Below are positions 36,215 through 43,988 of a stretch of DNA of 64,000 bases, one piece after another (positions within the stretch are counted from its first letter, which is position 1; the number at the start of each line of letters is the position of its first letter). Source of the DNA: Demequina sp. GTDB lineage: Bacteria; Actinomycetota; Actinomycetes; Actinomycetales; Demequinaceae. Where the stretch lies: assembly GCA_024707205.1 (NCBI GenBank), contig JANQAD010000001.1, positions 806,001-870,000 of the forward strand, written 5' to 3'. Both the position numbers and the translations under genes were made by a program. Below the pieces are notes generated by a model. That model made no database searches and was not told where the DNA came from. It worked only from the letters and a program-made list of their open reading frames with translations.

Positions 36215-36296
36215 CTTGGGAAGAACTCGCACTCTCACTGGCAGTTGAGTTCCGGCTTGGGAAGGACTCGCACTCTCATTGGCAGCTGAGTTTCGC
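36215..36296. repeat. 41-bp sequence in two tandem copies
   Basis: Copies start CTTGGGAAGAACTCGCACTC (36215) and CTTGGGAAGGACTCGCACTC (36256), with about four differences in 41. They lie in the convergent gap between prs and the acyltransferase. Each copy has short inverted ends (AACTC/GAGTT). Function unknown; see findings. Confidence 0.85.
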
Positions 36297-36353
36297 GCGC
36301 GGACCTGATGCACTCCCAGGGCGCCAGCGCGCGGGCTTTCAGTCCGACGCTGC

Positions 36354-37391
36354 TCAGTCCGACGCTGCAGCCCGGTTCTCGGCGATCCAGCGGTCGATCT
36401 TCTCCCACCAGTCGAACAGCCAAACCTCGCGCTGGTCGGTCCCGTCCGGGATCGTGTCCGCCGCGACCGTCCACATCTTGAGGACGATGCGCTTGTCCAC
36501 AGGCAGCGCCTCCCAGATGTCGCCAACCGTCTCCAGCTGGTCCAGCCCGGTGTGAGCCATCATCACCACGCGCGCCTGGGGAGCACGCTCCATCGCGGTG
36601 AGCAGCCCGCCGGCGTGCGGCGCCATCACGTGCTCCATCGCCTCGGACCGCTGCGCCAGCTGGTCCTGGCCTTTGGCCCGCAGCTGCTCGATTCGACGCG
36701 AGCGCCTCCGGGGCGTGACGTTGCCACCCTCGGGGAAGATGAGCAGGGTGTCGTTGCCCTTGAGACCGGAGGCCAGGCCGCCGATCGCCGCCGCGCCGCC
36801 CGGTCCCCTGCGTCGGCGCCCGGTGGTGACGAAGCTCGTGGGCACCCGGTTGAGGAGCACATCGATCGCCGGATCCCACTGCAGGGTGTCCTTCATGACG
36901 ATCGCGGGCTCGCGGTTGAAGCGGTTGAGCAGCGTGTTCACGATGATGAACGAGTCCGCTGGCCCGCCGTGGCGGCTCACCACAATCGTGGACACGGTCG
37001 GCCCAGCAGGACTGAGCTCGGAGTCGTCGATCACCACGTCGAGGCGAAGCAGCCAGCGCGCCGCCCAGAACAGCGACCGCAACATCGCGCCCATGAGCTC
37101 GAAGTGGCGCCGCTGGAACCAGTCGCGATGGATGGCCCAGCCAAAACCGGAGATCACCCATAGGACGAACATCCACACGAGCGCCACCGCGTCCCACAGC
37201 AGGTACAGGCCCACCATGAAGATCACGCGGAAGACGCGCAGCTTGCCGGGGAACGCCCACGCCACAACACCGGCCGCGAAGATCCCGAGCCACAGCGCGA
37301 TGGGCATCCACACGAACGCGAGCACAACGAGCAACGGAGCGAGCACAACGCGCCTCACCCACAGGGGTGGCAAGGTCCATACGTGAGACAT
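36354..37391 (-). CDS. Lysophospholipid acyltransferase-like membrane protein (PlsC superfamily)
   Basis: 345 residues with four or five N-terminal hydrophobic segments. The acyltransferase motif HX4D appears as SRHGGPADSF, and the second block as LLIFPEGGNVTP. It probably transfers acyl groups to a glycerolipid on the membrane. Two GTCCGACGCT repeat variants lie at its 3' end (36341-36366). It overlaps patatin by 1 nt (ATGA), suggesting coupled lipid remodelling. Confidence 0.85.
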   Translation of the reverse strand: MSHVWTLPPLWVRRVVLAPLLVVLAFVWMPIALWLGIFAAGVVAWAFPGKLRVFRVIFMVGLYLLWDAVALVWMFVLWVISGFGWAIHRDWFQRRHFELMGAMLRSLFWAARWLLRLDVVIDDSELSPAGPTVSTIVVSRHGGPADSFIIVNTLLNRFNREPAIVMKDTLQWDPAIDVLLNRVPTSFVTTGRRRRGPGGAAAIGGLASGLKGNDTLLIFPEGGNVTPRRRSRRIEQLRAKGQDQLAQRSEAMEHVMAPHAGGLLTAMERAPQARVVMMAHTGLDQLETVGDIWEALPVDKRIVLKMWTVAADTIPDGTDQREVWLFDWWEKIDRWIAENRAAASD

Positions 37392-38212
37392 CAGGCGTGC
37401 TCCTTGAGGTAGGCACTGCTGGACTCGAACGCCGCCTGGATGCGGCGGTGGGTGGCGTCCAGATTGCGGTACGCCGTGAGTTTGTCGTCCCCCGGATGCG
37501 AGCCGCCGTATGGGAGCACGTGGACGGCCACGTGCTCCGGGACGGCCGCCATGTCGCGGGCGAAGCGGTGGCGACGAGCGATCTCGAACGCAACGCGCGC
37601 AACCTCGGACGGCTTTGTCGGCACCGCGAGCGGCACCTCGACGCGGCCCACCTGCAGCACGTAGACGGTGGTTGCCCCACGAGCGATCGCCTCGCCAAGC
37701 GGGATCGAGTTGACGATGCCGCCGTCCACATAGTGCTCACCGTCGATCAGGGTTGGCGGCAGAGCGGCGGGAACCGACGCCGAGGCGAGCACCGCGTCGA
37801 TGACCGGACCGGAGTCGAACCACTTCTCCGCCGCACGCTCAATGCTCGAGGCGCACACCGCGAGCGGCACGGCCAGGTCACCGAACTGCGTGTCCTTGCC
37901 GATGATCGACGCGAGCAGCGCGCGCAGCGGCGCTGGGTCGTTCAGGTGGGTCCGCGAGCGCGCGAGGCGCTGCATCTGCCGCGCCCACGTGTCCCCGTAG
38001 ACCGCGTTGGCGGTTGGGGACGCCCACGCGTCGACGAGCGTGTCCACCACGGACGGCGTGGGGTCGAACGCGACCGCGGCGCCGTTGATCGCGCCGATCG
38101 ACGTGCCCACCACCAGGTCCGGGGAGATACCGGCCTCGAACAGCGCTCGCAGCATCCCCACCTCGACGGCGCCGCGCACTCCACCGCCGCCGAGCACGAA
38201 CGCCACCGTCAT
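37391..38212 (-). CDS. Patatin-like phospholipase
   Basis: 273 residues from ATG 38212. The oxyanion loop is GGGGVRGAVEVG, the nucleophile serine sits in GTSIG (GxSxG), and the dyad Asp in DGGIVNSIPL (DGG). These hydrolyse acyl esters of lipids. It is first in the operon with the acyltransferase. Confidence 0.95.
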   Translation of the reverse strand: MTVAFVLGGGGVRGAVEVGMLRALFEAGISPDLVVGTSIGAINGAAVAFDPTPSVVDTLVDAWASPTANAVYGDTWARQMQRLARSRTHLNDPAPLRALLASIIGKDTQFGDLAVPLAVCASSIERAAEKWFDSGPVIDAVLASASVPAALPPTLIDGEHYVDGGIVNSIPLGEAIARGATTVYVLQVGRVEVPLAVPTKPSEVARVAFEIARRHRFARDMAAVPEHVAVHVLPYGGSHPGDDKLTAYRNLDATHRRIQAAFESSSAYLKEHA

Positions 38213-38277
38213 GCACTCAAGGCTAGTGGCCAGCGAACTCACAACTGCCTCCCAGAAATGACTGGCACAGTGGGCGA

Positions 38278-39519
38278 ATGGCTTACCGGCTTGCGCTCGC
38301 CGCGCTCCTCGCGGTTGGCGCACTCACGCTCTCCGCGTGTTCGGCGGCGCCCGACGCTGTGGCGGCTTCTCCGGGAGAGGTCACCACAGCGTCGGGCGTG
38401 TGGAGCGATTCCGAGGTGCACGACTTCGCTTTGACGGTGGACGAGCAGGACCTGGCCGCGATGCTCAAGGCGTACACGAGCACGGGCGACAAGGAGTGGA
38501 TCTCCGCGACCGTGGTGATCGACGGGCAGACGTTCCAGAACGTGGGGATCAAGCTAAAAGGCAACTCGTCCTTGCGAAGTGTGAGCACATCTTCCGATCC
38601 CGCCACCCTGCCGTGGCTCATCCGGCTGGACAAGTACGTGGACGGGCAGTCGCTCGATGGCTCCACCGAGTTCGTTGTCCGCGGCAACACGTCTCAGACG
38701 AGCCTCAACGAGGCGGTTGCCCTCGCGATATTGGCCCAGACCGGGCTCGCGAGCGAGGAGTACGCCTACGCCGAGGTCTCGGTGAACGGATCGGAGGAGC
38801 AGCTGCGGCTCATCGTGGAGAACCCCTCGGACGAGTTCATGGACCGCGCCCTTGGAGACGGCTACCTGCACAAGGCGGAGGCCGGCGGCGACTACGCGTA
38901 TCGCGGGGATGCCGCGGAGGACTACGCGGACGTGTTCGACCAGGAGGCAGGAGATGACGACATCGCTCCGCTCGCGGACTTCCTGAACTTCATCAATGAC
39001 TCCGACGATGCGACCTTCGCCGCGGAGCTCGGCGACCACCTGGACGTTGACGCGTTCGCCACCTACCTCGCGTTCCAGGACCTCGTGGGCAACAACGACG
39101 ACATCGACGGTCCCGGCAACAACTCGTACCTCTACTTTGACTCCGCTTCCCAGATGATGACTGTGGTCAACTGGGACCTCAATCTGGCGCTCGGTGGAGT
39201 GAACGGCATGGGCGGTGGTAGGCCCGACGCTGGTGACGGGGGCGGCGGACCGCGCCAGGGCGGCGCTGGCAACGGCGGCGGCCAGCGGCCAGGCGGCGGC
39301 CGCGGAGGCAACATCCTGTCCGAGCGCTTCCTCGCGAACGCCGATTTCAAGGCGCTCTACGAGACCAAGGTGACGGAACTGCGGGAGCGGCTCATAGCGT
39401 CGGGTGATGCCACAGACTCGCTGAACGCGCTGACCCAACTGCTGCTTGACCACTCGAGCGTCGACGACGCGACCATCACCAAGGAGTCCGACGCGATCGC
39501 GCAGCGCCTGTCCCAGTGA
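38278..39519 (+). CDS. CotH-like kinase lipoprotein
   Basis: 413 residues. The signal peptide ends at a lipobox, LSACS. CotH-family blocks follow: NVGIKLKGNSSLRSV, LPWLIRLDKY, EFVVRGNTSQTSLNEAVA, DGPGNNSYLYFDSASQ and VVNWDLNLALGG (metal-binding Asp region). A Gly-rich linker (GGGGPRQGGAGNGGGQRPGG) lies at about 320-345. CotH proteins phosphorylate spore-coat proteins in Bacillus; here the target is a secreted partner, unknown. Just after the lipobox sits an inverted pair of the repeat (38349-38399) encoding APDAVA and TASG. Confidence 0.88.
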   Translation: MAYRLALAALLAVGALTLSACSAAPDAVAASPGEVTTASGVWSDSEVHDFALTVDEQDLAAMLKAYTSTGDKEWISATVVIDGQTFQNVGIKLKGNSSLRSVSTSSDPATLPWLIRLDKYVDGQSLDGSTEFVVRGNTSQTSLNEAVALAILAQTGLASEEYAYAEVSVNGSEEQLRLIVENPSDEFMDRALGDGYLHKAEAGGDYAYRGDAAEDYADVFDQEAGDDDIAPLADFLNFINDSDDATFAAELGDHLDVDAFATYLAFQDLVGNNDDIDGPGNNSYLYFDSASQMMTVVNWDLNLALGGVNGMGGGRPDAGDGGGGPRQGGAGNGGGQRPGGGRGGNILSERFLANADFKALYETKVTELRERLIASGDATDSLNALTQLLLDHSSVDDATITKESDAIAQRLSQ

Positions 39520-39538
39520 GGCGGCATAGGGTGGAGGA

Positions 39539-40384
39539 ATGACCGAAAGCATCATCCTCAACGACGGCCACTCCCTGCCAGAGATCGGCTTCGGCACCTA
39601 CCCGCTGCGCGGCGAGGAAGGCTATCTCGCGGTGCGATCGGCGCTCGACGCGGGCTATCGCCTCATCGACTCGGCCGTGAACTACGGCAACGAGGAGGAG
39701 GTGGGCCGGGCCATCCGCGACTGGCTCAAGGACACGGGGACCGACCGCGACGAGATCGTGGTGCAGACCAAGATCCCAGGGCGGCACCACGAGTTTGAGG
39801 CGGCCATAGCGTCGGGCCGAGACTCGCTAGCGACGATGGGACTGGACCGCATTGACGTGCTGCTCATTCACTGGCCCAACCCCAGCGTCGGGAAGTTCAA
39901 GGAGGCGTGGCGCGCGCTCGTTGAGCTTCGCGAGGCGGGCGTGGTGCGGACCGTTGGCGTCTCCAACTTCACTGCGGAGCACCTCGCCGAGATCATCGAC
40001 GACAGCGGCGTCACGCCTGCTATCAACCAGATTGAGCTGCACCCGTACTTCCCGCAGGCGCAGATGCTCGCCGAGCACGAGCGGCTCGGCATCGTCACGG
40101 AGGCGTGGAGCCCGCTCGGCAAGGCGAGCGCTCCGTATGCCGAGCCCGCGGTGCTCGAGGCGGCCAGGCGGCACGAGGCGACGCCGGCACAGGTGATCCT
40201 GCGCTGGCACATCGAGCGGGGCGCGGTTCCGCTGCCCAAGTCCGGGCGCCCGGAGCGGCAGGCGGAGAACCTCGACGTCGTCGAGTTCGAGCTCAGCGAC
40301 GCCGAGGTCGCGGAGATCTCCGCCCTAGCACGCGAGGATGGGCGCCTGTTCGGCGGCGACCCCAACGTGCACGAGGAGATGTAG
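39539..40384 (+). CDS. Aldo/keto reductase
   Basis: 281 residues, DKG-type AKR. Catalytic tetrad blocks: IDSAVNYGNEEEVGRAI (Asp, Tyr), TKIPGRHHEFEAAI (Lys), DVLLIHWPNPSVG (His). The NADPH-binding end is IPLPK-like VPLPKSGRPERQAENLDV. It reduces aldehydes or ketones with NADPH; the substrate is unknown. Confidence 0.94.
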   Translation: MTESIILNDGHSLPEIGFGTYPLRGEEGYLAVRSALDAGYRLIDSAVNYGNEEEVGRAIRDWLKDTGTDRDEIVVQTKIPGRHHEFEAAIASGRDSLATMGLDRIDVLLIHWPNPSVGKFKEAWRALVELREAGVVRTVGVSNFTAEHLAEIIDDSGVTPAINQIELHPYFPQAQMLAEHERLGIVTEAWSPLGKASAPYAEPAVLEAARRHEATPAQVILRWHIERGAVPLPKSGRPERQAENLDVVEFELSDAEVAEISALAREDGRLFGGDPNVHEEM

Positions 40385-40389
40385 AGAGC

Positions 40390-40974
40390 TCAGAGCCGGT
40401 CGTCGCAGCGCTCGGCCGCTGTGAGCAGCGGCTCCGAGATCGCGTGCCAGCGCTCCAGGAGGTCGAACGCCCCGGGGTCCCGCAGCCAGTTGAGTTGCAG
40501 CCCGTCGGCAACGGCGATGAGCTGGCGGATGAGCTCCTCCGGGTGCGCGAATTCGGCGCCCACGATGGGCGCAAACTGCGCGACGATGCCGTCCGAACGC
40601 TCCCGGAAGTACTCGTGGCCGGGGTGGCGGGGGTCGATCGCCTGGGCCTCGACGATGGCGAACAGCTCGGCCGCCTTGGGTCTCGCGACGATGTTCTTCA
40701 TCGCGGCGTCGAGCACCGCGCGGGTGGTGCCTGGCCCCGGCACAGCGCCCTCGTAGAGCGCCTCGTCGCGCGCCTCGCGGAACTGCACAACGGCCACGAC
40801 GAGCGTCGCCATGTCCGGAAAGTAGTGCATCAGGCCTGGTGCGGACAGGCCGCACTCGCGGGCGAGGCCGCGCATCGTGAGGCCCTGGTGGCCCCGCTCG
40901 TCGATGATGTCCATGGCGATCGCGAGGATGTGTGCGCGACGTTCGTCGCGCTCCATTCTGGCGGCCAAAGGCAT
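40390..40974 (-). CDS. TetR family regulator, likely repressor of the GH3 glucosidase gene
   Basis: 194 residues. HTH: AHILAIAMDIIDERGHQGLT then ECGLSAPGLMHYFPDMATLV. It is divergent from the GH3 gene at 41137, and a perfect palindrome lies between them. The ligand pocket could sense a sugar or glycoside aglycone. Confidence 0.88.
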   Translation of the reverse strand: MPLAARMERDERRAHILAIAMDIIDERGHQGLTMRGLARECGLSAPGLMHYFPDMATLVVAVVQFREARDEALYEGAVPGPGTTRAVLDAAMKNIVARPKAAELFAIVEAQAIDPRHPGHEYFRERSDGIVAQFAPIVGAEFAHPEELIRQLIAVADGLQLNWLRDPGAFDLLERWHAISEPLLTAAERCDDRL

Positions 40975-41021
40975 CTCCTCTTCAAGGTTGCGGACAGCCT
41001 ACTTGCGAGTTAGCATCACAG

Positions 41022-41040
41022 TATCTAACATTGTTAGATA
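41022..41040. promoter_or_regulatory. Perfect palindromic TetR operator
   Basis: TATCTAACA-T-TGTTAGATA, two 9-bp arms around one base. It lies between the divergent TetR and GH3 genes and directly abuts the hairpin at 41041. Bound TetR would block both promoters. Confidence 0.8.
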
Positions 41041-41090
41041 GCGCGCGGGCGTTTGATTCCCCCCCCTTAACGCCCGCGCGCTTCTCTTTT
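41041..41090 (+). terminator. Hairpin with 13-bp stem and following T-rich tract (attenuator-like)
   Basis: GCGCGCGGGCGTT (41041-41053) pairs perfectly with AACGCCCGCGCGC (41068-41080) and is followed by TTCTCTTTT. It is a plausible intrinsic terminator for plus-strand transcription, but no plus gene ends just upstream. It lies 47 bp before the GH3 start, so it could attenuate that gene. Confidence 0.7.
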
Positions 41091-41136
41091 CCCCTAAAGG
41101 GGGCGGCGTCCCCGACACGACGACGTTGAGGGAGCC

Positions 41137-43581
41137 ATGCGCCAGACCACTGAAGAGGCCTTGGCGCTCGTCGCCGGACTCTCGCTCGATGACAAGATCC
41201 GCCTCCTGTCCGGCAAGGGCCTGTGGTTCACCGAGGACGTGCCGGGCGTGCCTTCGATCATGCTCACGGACGGGCCCCACGGCCTGCGCAAGCAACTCGA
41301 CACGGGCGACACCTTCGAACTCACCAAGTCCGTTCCCGCCACGTGCTTCCCCACCGCCGCGGCTCTCGGCTCGTCATGGGACGGCGAACTGATCCGCGAG
41401 GTTGGGGAGGCGCTCGGCCGCGAGTGCCGCGCACAGGAGGTGGGCGTCCTGCTCGGACCCGGCCTCAACATCAAGCGCCACGGCGCCGGCGGCCGCAACT
41501 TCGAGTACTTCAGCGAGGACCCGCACCTGAGCGGACACCTCGCGGCGGCGCTCGTCAATGGCGTGCAGTCCCAGGGCGTCGGCACCTCGATCAAGCACTA
41601 CCTGGCCAACAACCAGGAGCATCGCCGCATGACGATCGACACGATCGTCGACGAGCGCACCCTGCGCGAGATCTACCTCGCCGGCTTCGAGATCGCCATC
41701 CGCGAGTCCAAGCCGTGGACAGTCATGAGCTCCTACAACCTCGTCAACGGCGAGCACGTTGGCGAGAGCCGCACCCTCATGACCGACATCCTGCGCGTCG
41801 AGTTCGGCTTCGACGGCCTCGCCATGACCGACTGGGGCGCCACCTTCGACCGGCCCGTCGCCGTCCACGCGGGCCTCGATCTCGAGATGCCGGGCTCCAA
41901 TGGCGCGTGGGACGACGCGATCCGCGAGGCCCTCGGTTCCGGTTCGCTCAGCCTGGCCGACGTTGACGTGGCTGCCGCTCGCGTTGTCGAGTTGGCACTT
42001 CGCGCCACTGCGCAGTTCGACAACGCGGTGCAGTTCGACAACGCGGTGCAGTTCGACAACGCGGCGCAGTTCGACAACGCGGTGCCCGACGCTGCGGTCA
42101 CCGTTGACTTCGACGCCCACCACGCCCTCGCCCGCCGGGCGGCGGCCGCGGGCTCGGTGCTGCTCACCAACGACGGGATCCTGCCACTCGAGCCTGAGGG
42201 CACCATTGCGGTGATCGGCGCGTTCGCCGAGAGCCCGCGCTACCAGGGCGCCGGATCGTCTCTCGTCACCCCCACGCGGGTCGACGCCTTCCTTCCGGAG
42301 TTCCGCGCGGGTGTCGCGGACCGTGCCGCGGTGACGTACGCGCCCGGCTATGACGCCAGAACCGGGGCCACGACCCCGGCGACGCTCGAAGAGGCCCGTG
42401 AGGCAGCGTCGGGCGCCGAGACCGTTGTGCTGCTCGTTGGCCTGCCTGCCGCGCTCGAGTCAGAGGGGTTCGACCGCTCCACCCTGCGACTGCCGGAAGG
42501 GCACGAGGCGCTCATCGCGGCCGTGACGGAGGCCAACCCGCGCACCGTGGTGGTGCTGCTCAACGGCGGAGCGCTCGTGACGCCGTGGGCGGAGCGGCCC
42601 GCCGCGATTCTCGAGGCGTACCTGGGAGGACAGGCGGGCGGCGGCGCGATCGCCGATGTGCTGCTCGGGATCGCGGAGCCGGGCGGGCGCCTCGCCGAGT
42701 CGTTCCCGTTCGCGCAAGCGGATGTGGCTGCGGACCGCAACTTCCCCGGGGGTGCCACCCAGGTGGAGTATCGCGAGGGGCTGTACGTGGGATACCGCTT
42801 CCATGATTCGGCGGGGGTGCCCGCGAGGTTCGCCTTCGGGCATGGGCTCGGATACACGACGTTCTCCTACGGCGACCTCACCGCGCGCAAGGCGGGCGAT
42901 GGATACGCCGTGACGGTGACCGTCACGAATGCGGGGACCCGGGCGGGGTCCGAGGTGGCCCAGCTGTACGTGCGCGACGTCGAGTCCACGGTCTACCGGC
43001 CCGCCAAGGAGCTGAGGGCGTTCGCGAAGGTGCGCCTGGAACCGGGCGCGTCCACGAAGGTGACGTTCCGGCTGGACCGCCGCGCGTTCGCGGTGTGGGA
43101 CGTGCCGCGGCACGACTGGCTCGTGGAGGCGGGCGACTTTGAGCTCCTCGTGGGTTCGTCGTCGGTCGATATCCGTGCGCGCAAGTCAGTCAGGGTGGCG
43201 AGCGACGACGTGGTCTCGCCCGCTCCGGGTCCCGTGGGATTCGTGGCCACCGACGCGGAGTTCGCGGCGATGCTCGGGCGCGCCGTGCCTGTGCCGCGGC
43301 CCGTGATGCCGTTCACGCTCGACTCGACGCTGGGCGATCTCAAGCTCAGCGCCGTTGGCCGGCGCATCGTCGCCGCCGTGCACAAGCAGGTGGAGAAGGA
43401 GTTTGGCCTCGCCGACGCGAGCCCGGACGATGCCCAGGCGGGAATGTTCGCGACGATGCTTGAGGAACTTCCCGTGCGCGGGATGACGATGATGTCTGGC
43501 GGCAAGGTGTCGCTCGCATCCGCGAGGCGCCTGGTGCGGCTGGTCAACCTGACGACGCCCAAGGCCTGGCGAAGGGGCTAA
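41137..43581 (+). CDS. Beta-glucosidase-like glycoside hydrolase family 3 enzyme
   Basis: 814 residues. GH3 N-domain starts LVAGLSLDDKIRLLSGKGLW. The nucleophile Asp232 is in GLAMTDWGAT. The second domain follows from about residue 320, then the fibronectin-like C-domain (YAVTVTVTNAGTRAGSEVAQ). No signal peptide: cytoplasmic, so it cleaves imported glycosides. An odd insertion at residues 293-316 contains four QFDNA(V/A) units (42013-42084). Two repeat copies (42084, 42405) lie in the gene. It is likely regulated by the divergent TetR. Confidence 0.94.
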   Translation: MRQTTEEALALVAGLSLDDKIRLLSGKGLWFTEDVPGVPSIMLTDGPHGLRKQLDTGDTFELTKSVPATCFPTAAALGSSWDGELIREVGEALGRECRAQEVGVLLGPGLNIKRHGAGGRNFEYFSEDPHLSGHLAAALVNGVQSQGVGTSIKHYLANNQEHRRMTIDTIVDERTLREIYLAGFEIAIRESKPWTVMSSYNLVNGEHVGESRTLMTDILRVEFGFDGLAMTDWGATFDRPVAVHAGLDLEMPGSNGAWDDAIREALGSGSLSLADVDVAAARVVELALRATAQFDNAVQFDNAVQFDNAAQFDNAVPDAAVTVDFDAHHALARRAAAAGSVLLTNDGILPLEPEGTIAVIGAFAESPRYQGAGSSLVTPTRVDAFLPEFRAGVADRAAVTYAPGYDARTGATTPATLEEAREAASGAETVVLLVGLPAALESEGFDRSTLRLPEGHEALIAAVTEANPRTVVVLLNGGALVTPWAERPAAILEAYLGGQAGGGAIADVLLGIAEPGGRLAESFPFAQADVAADRNFPGGATQVEYREGLYVGYRFHDSAGVPARFAFGHGLGYTTFSYGDLTARKAGDGYAVTVTVTNAGTRAGSEVAQLYVRDVESTVYRPAKELRAFAKVRLEPGASTKVTFRLDRRAFAVWDVPRHDWLVEAGDFELLVGSSSVDIRARKSVRVASDDVVSPAPGPVGFVATDAEFAAMLGRAVPVPRPVMPFTLDSTLGDLKLSAVGRRIVAAVHKQVEKEFGLADASPDDAQAGMFATMLEELPVRGMTMMSGGKVSLASARRLVRLVNLTTPKAWRRG
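42013..42084 (+). repeat. 18-bp tandem repeat, four copies, in the GH3 gene
   Basis: CAGTTCGACAACGCGGTG repeats four times in exact register (third copy has one change: GCG for GTG). It encodes QFDNAV, QFDNAV, QFDNAA, QFDNAV. The copy number can vary in frame by slippage. An AGCGTCGGGC-type copy (GCCCGACGCT) starts on the last base. Confidence 0.95.
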
Positions 43582-43617
43582 CGGGCGGCAGCGTCGGGCC
43601 TGCGGTTGAATAACAAG

Positions 43618-43988
43618 GTGAGCCGTTGGGAGACGTGGGCGAGGCTTGACCTCGGCGACCACGGAATGGGCGTGCAGCGGGACGACCCACAGCGTGTTGG
43701 CTTCGTGGAACTCGACGACAGGCTGCGATGGGTTCCGCGCGAGGGCGACGACTGGGCCGTCCCCATCAACGAACTGACCGTGCGCACGCGAAAGCGGCGC
43801 TTCGCTCCACCACACAATGGCGTTGAACTCGACGTCCCGGACATGGGGATCATCCGGATCCGCGCCCTGGGCCAACGCCCCGGGACCGCCGTGCGGCGCA
43901 GACCGCGTATCACGCTCAGGCGGGGCGCTCGCGGAAGCTGCTCGCCGAGCTGCTCAAGCGCGGGGCGGCGTACGACCCGCGGGACTAG
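43618..43988 (+). CDS. Hypothetical protein with probable frameshift near 43890
   Basis: About 123 residues when repaired. It begins VSRWETWARLDLGDHGMGVQ and contains PPHNGVELDVPDMGIIRI. After the break the other frame gives AYHAQAGRSRKLLAELLKRG and stops at 43988, a sensible C-terminus. A TTG at 43606 is an alternative start. No family recognised. The two ends do not have similar alternative frames, so I favour a real gene, but support is modest. It ends overlapping the FtsX gene. Confidence 0.5.

Noticed and set aside
36215..36296. CIRCE (HrcA) operator
   Set aside because: The left half GCACTC is present but the right half GAGTGC is not; the gap holds no promoter for a heat-shock gene.
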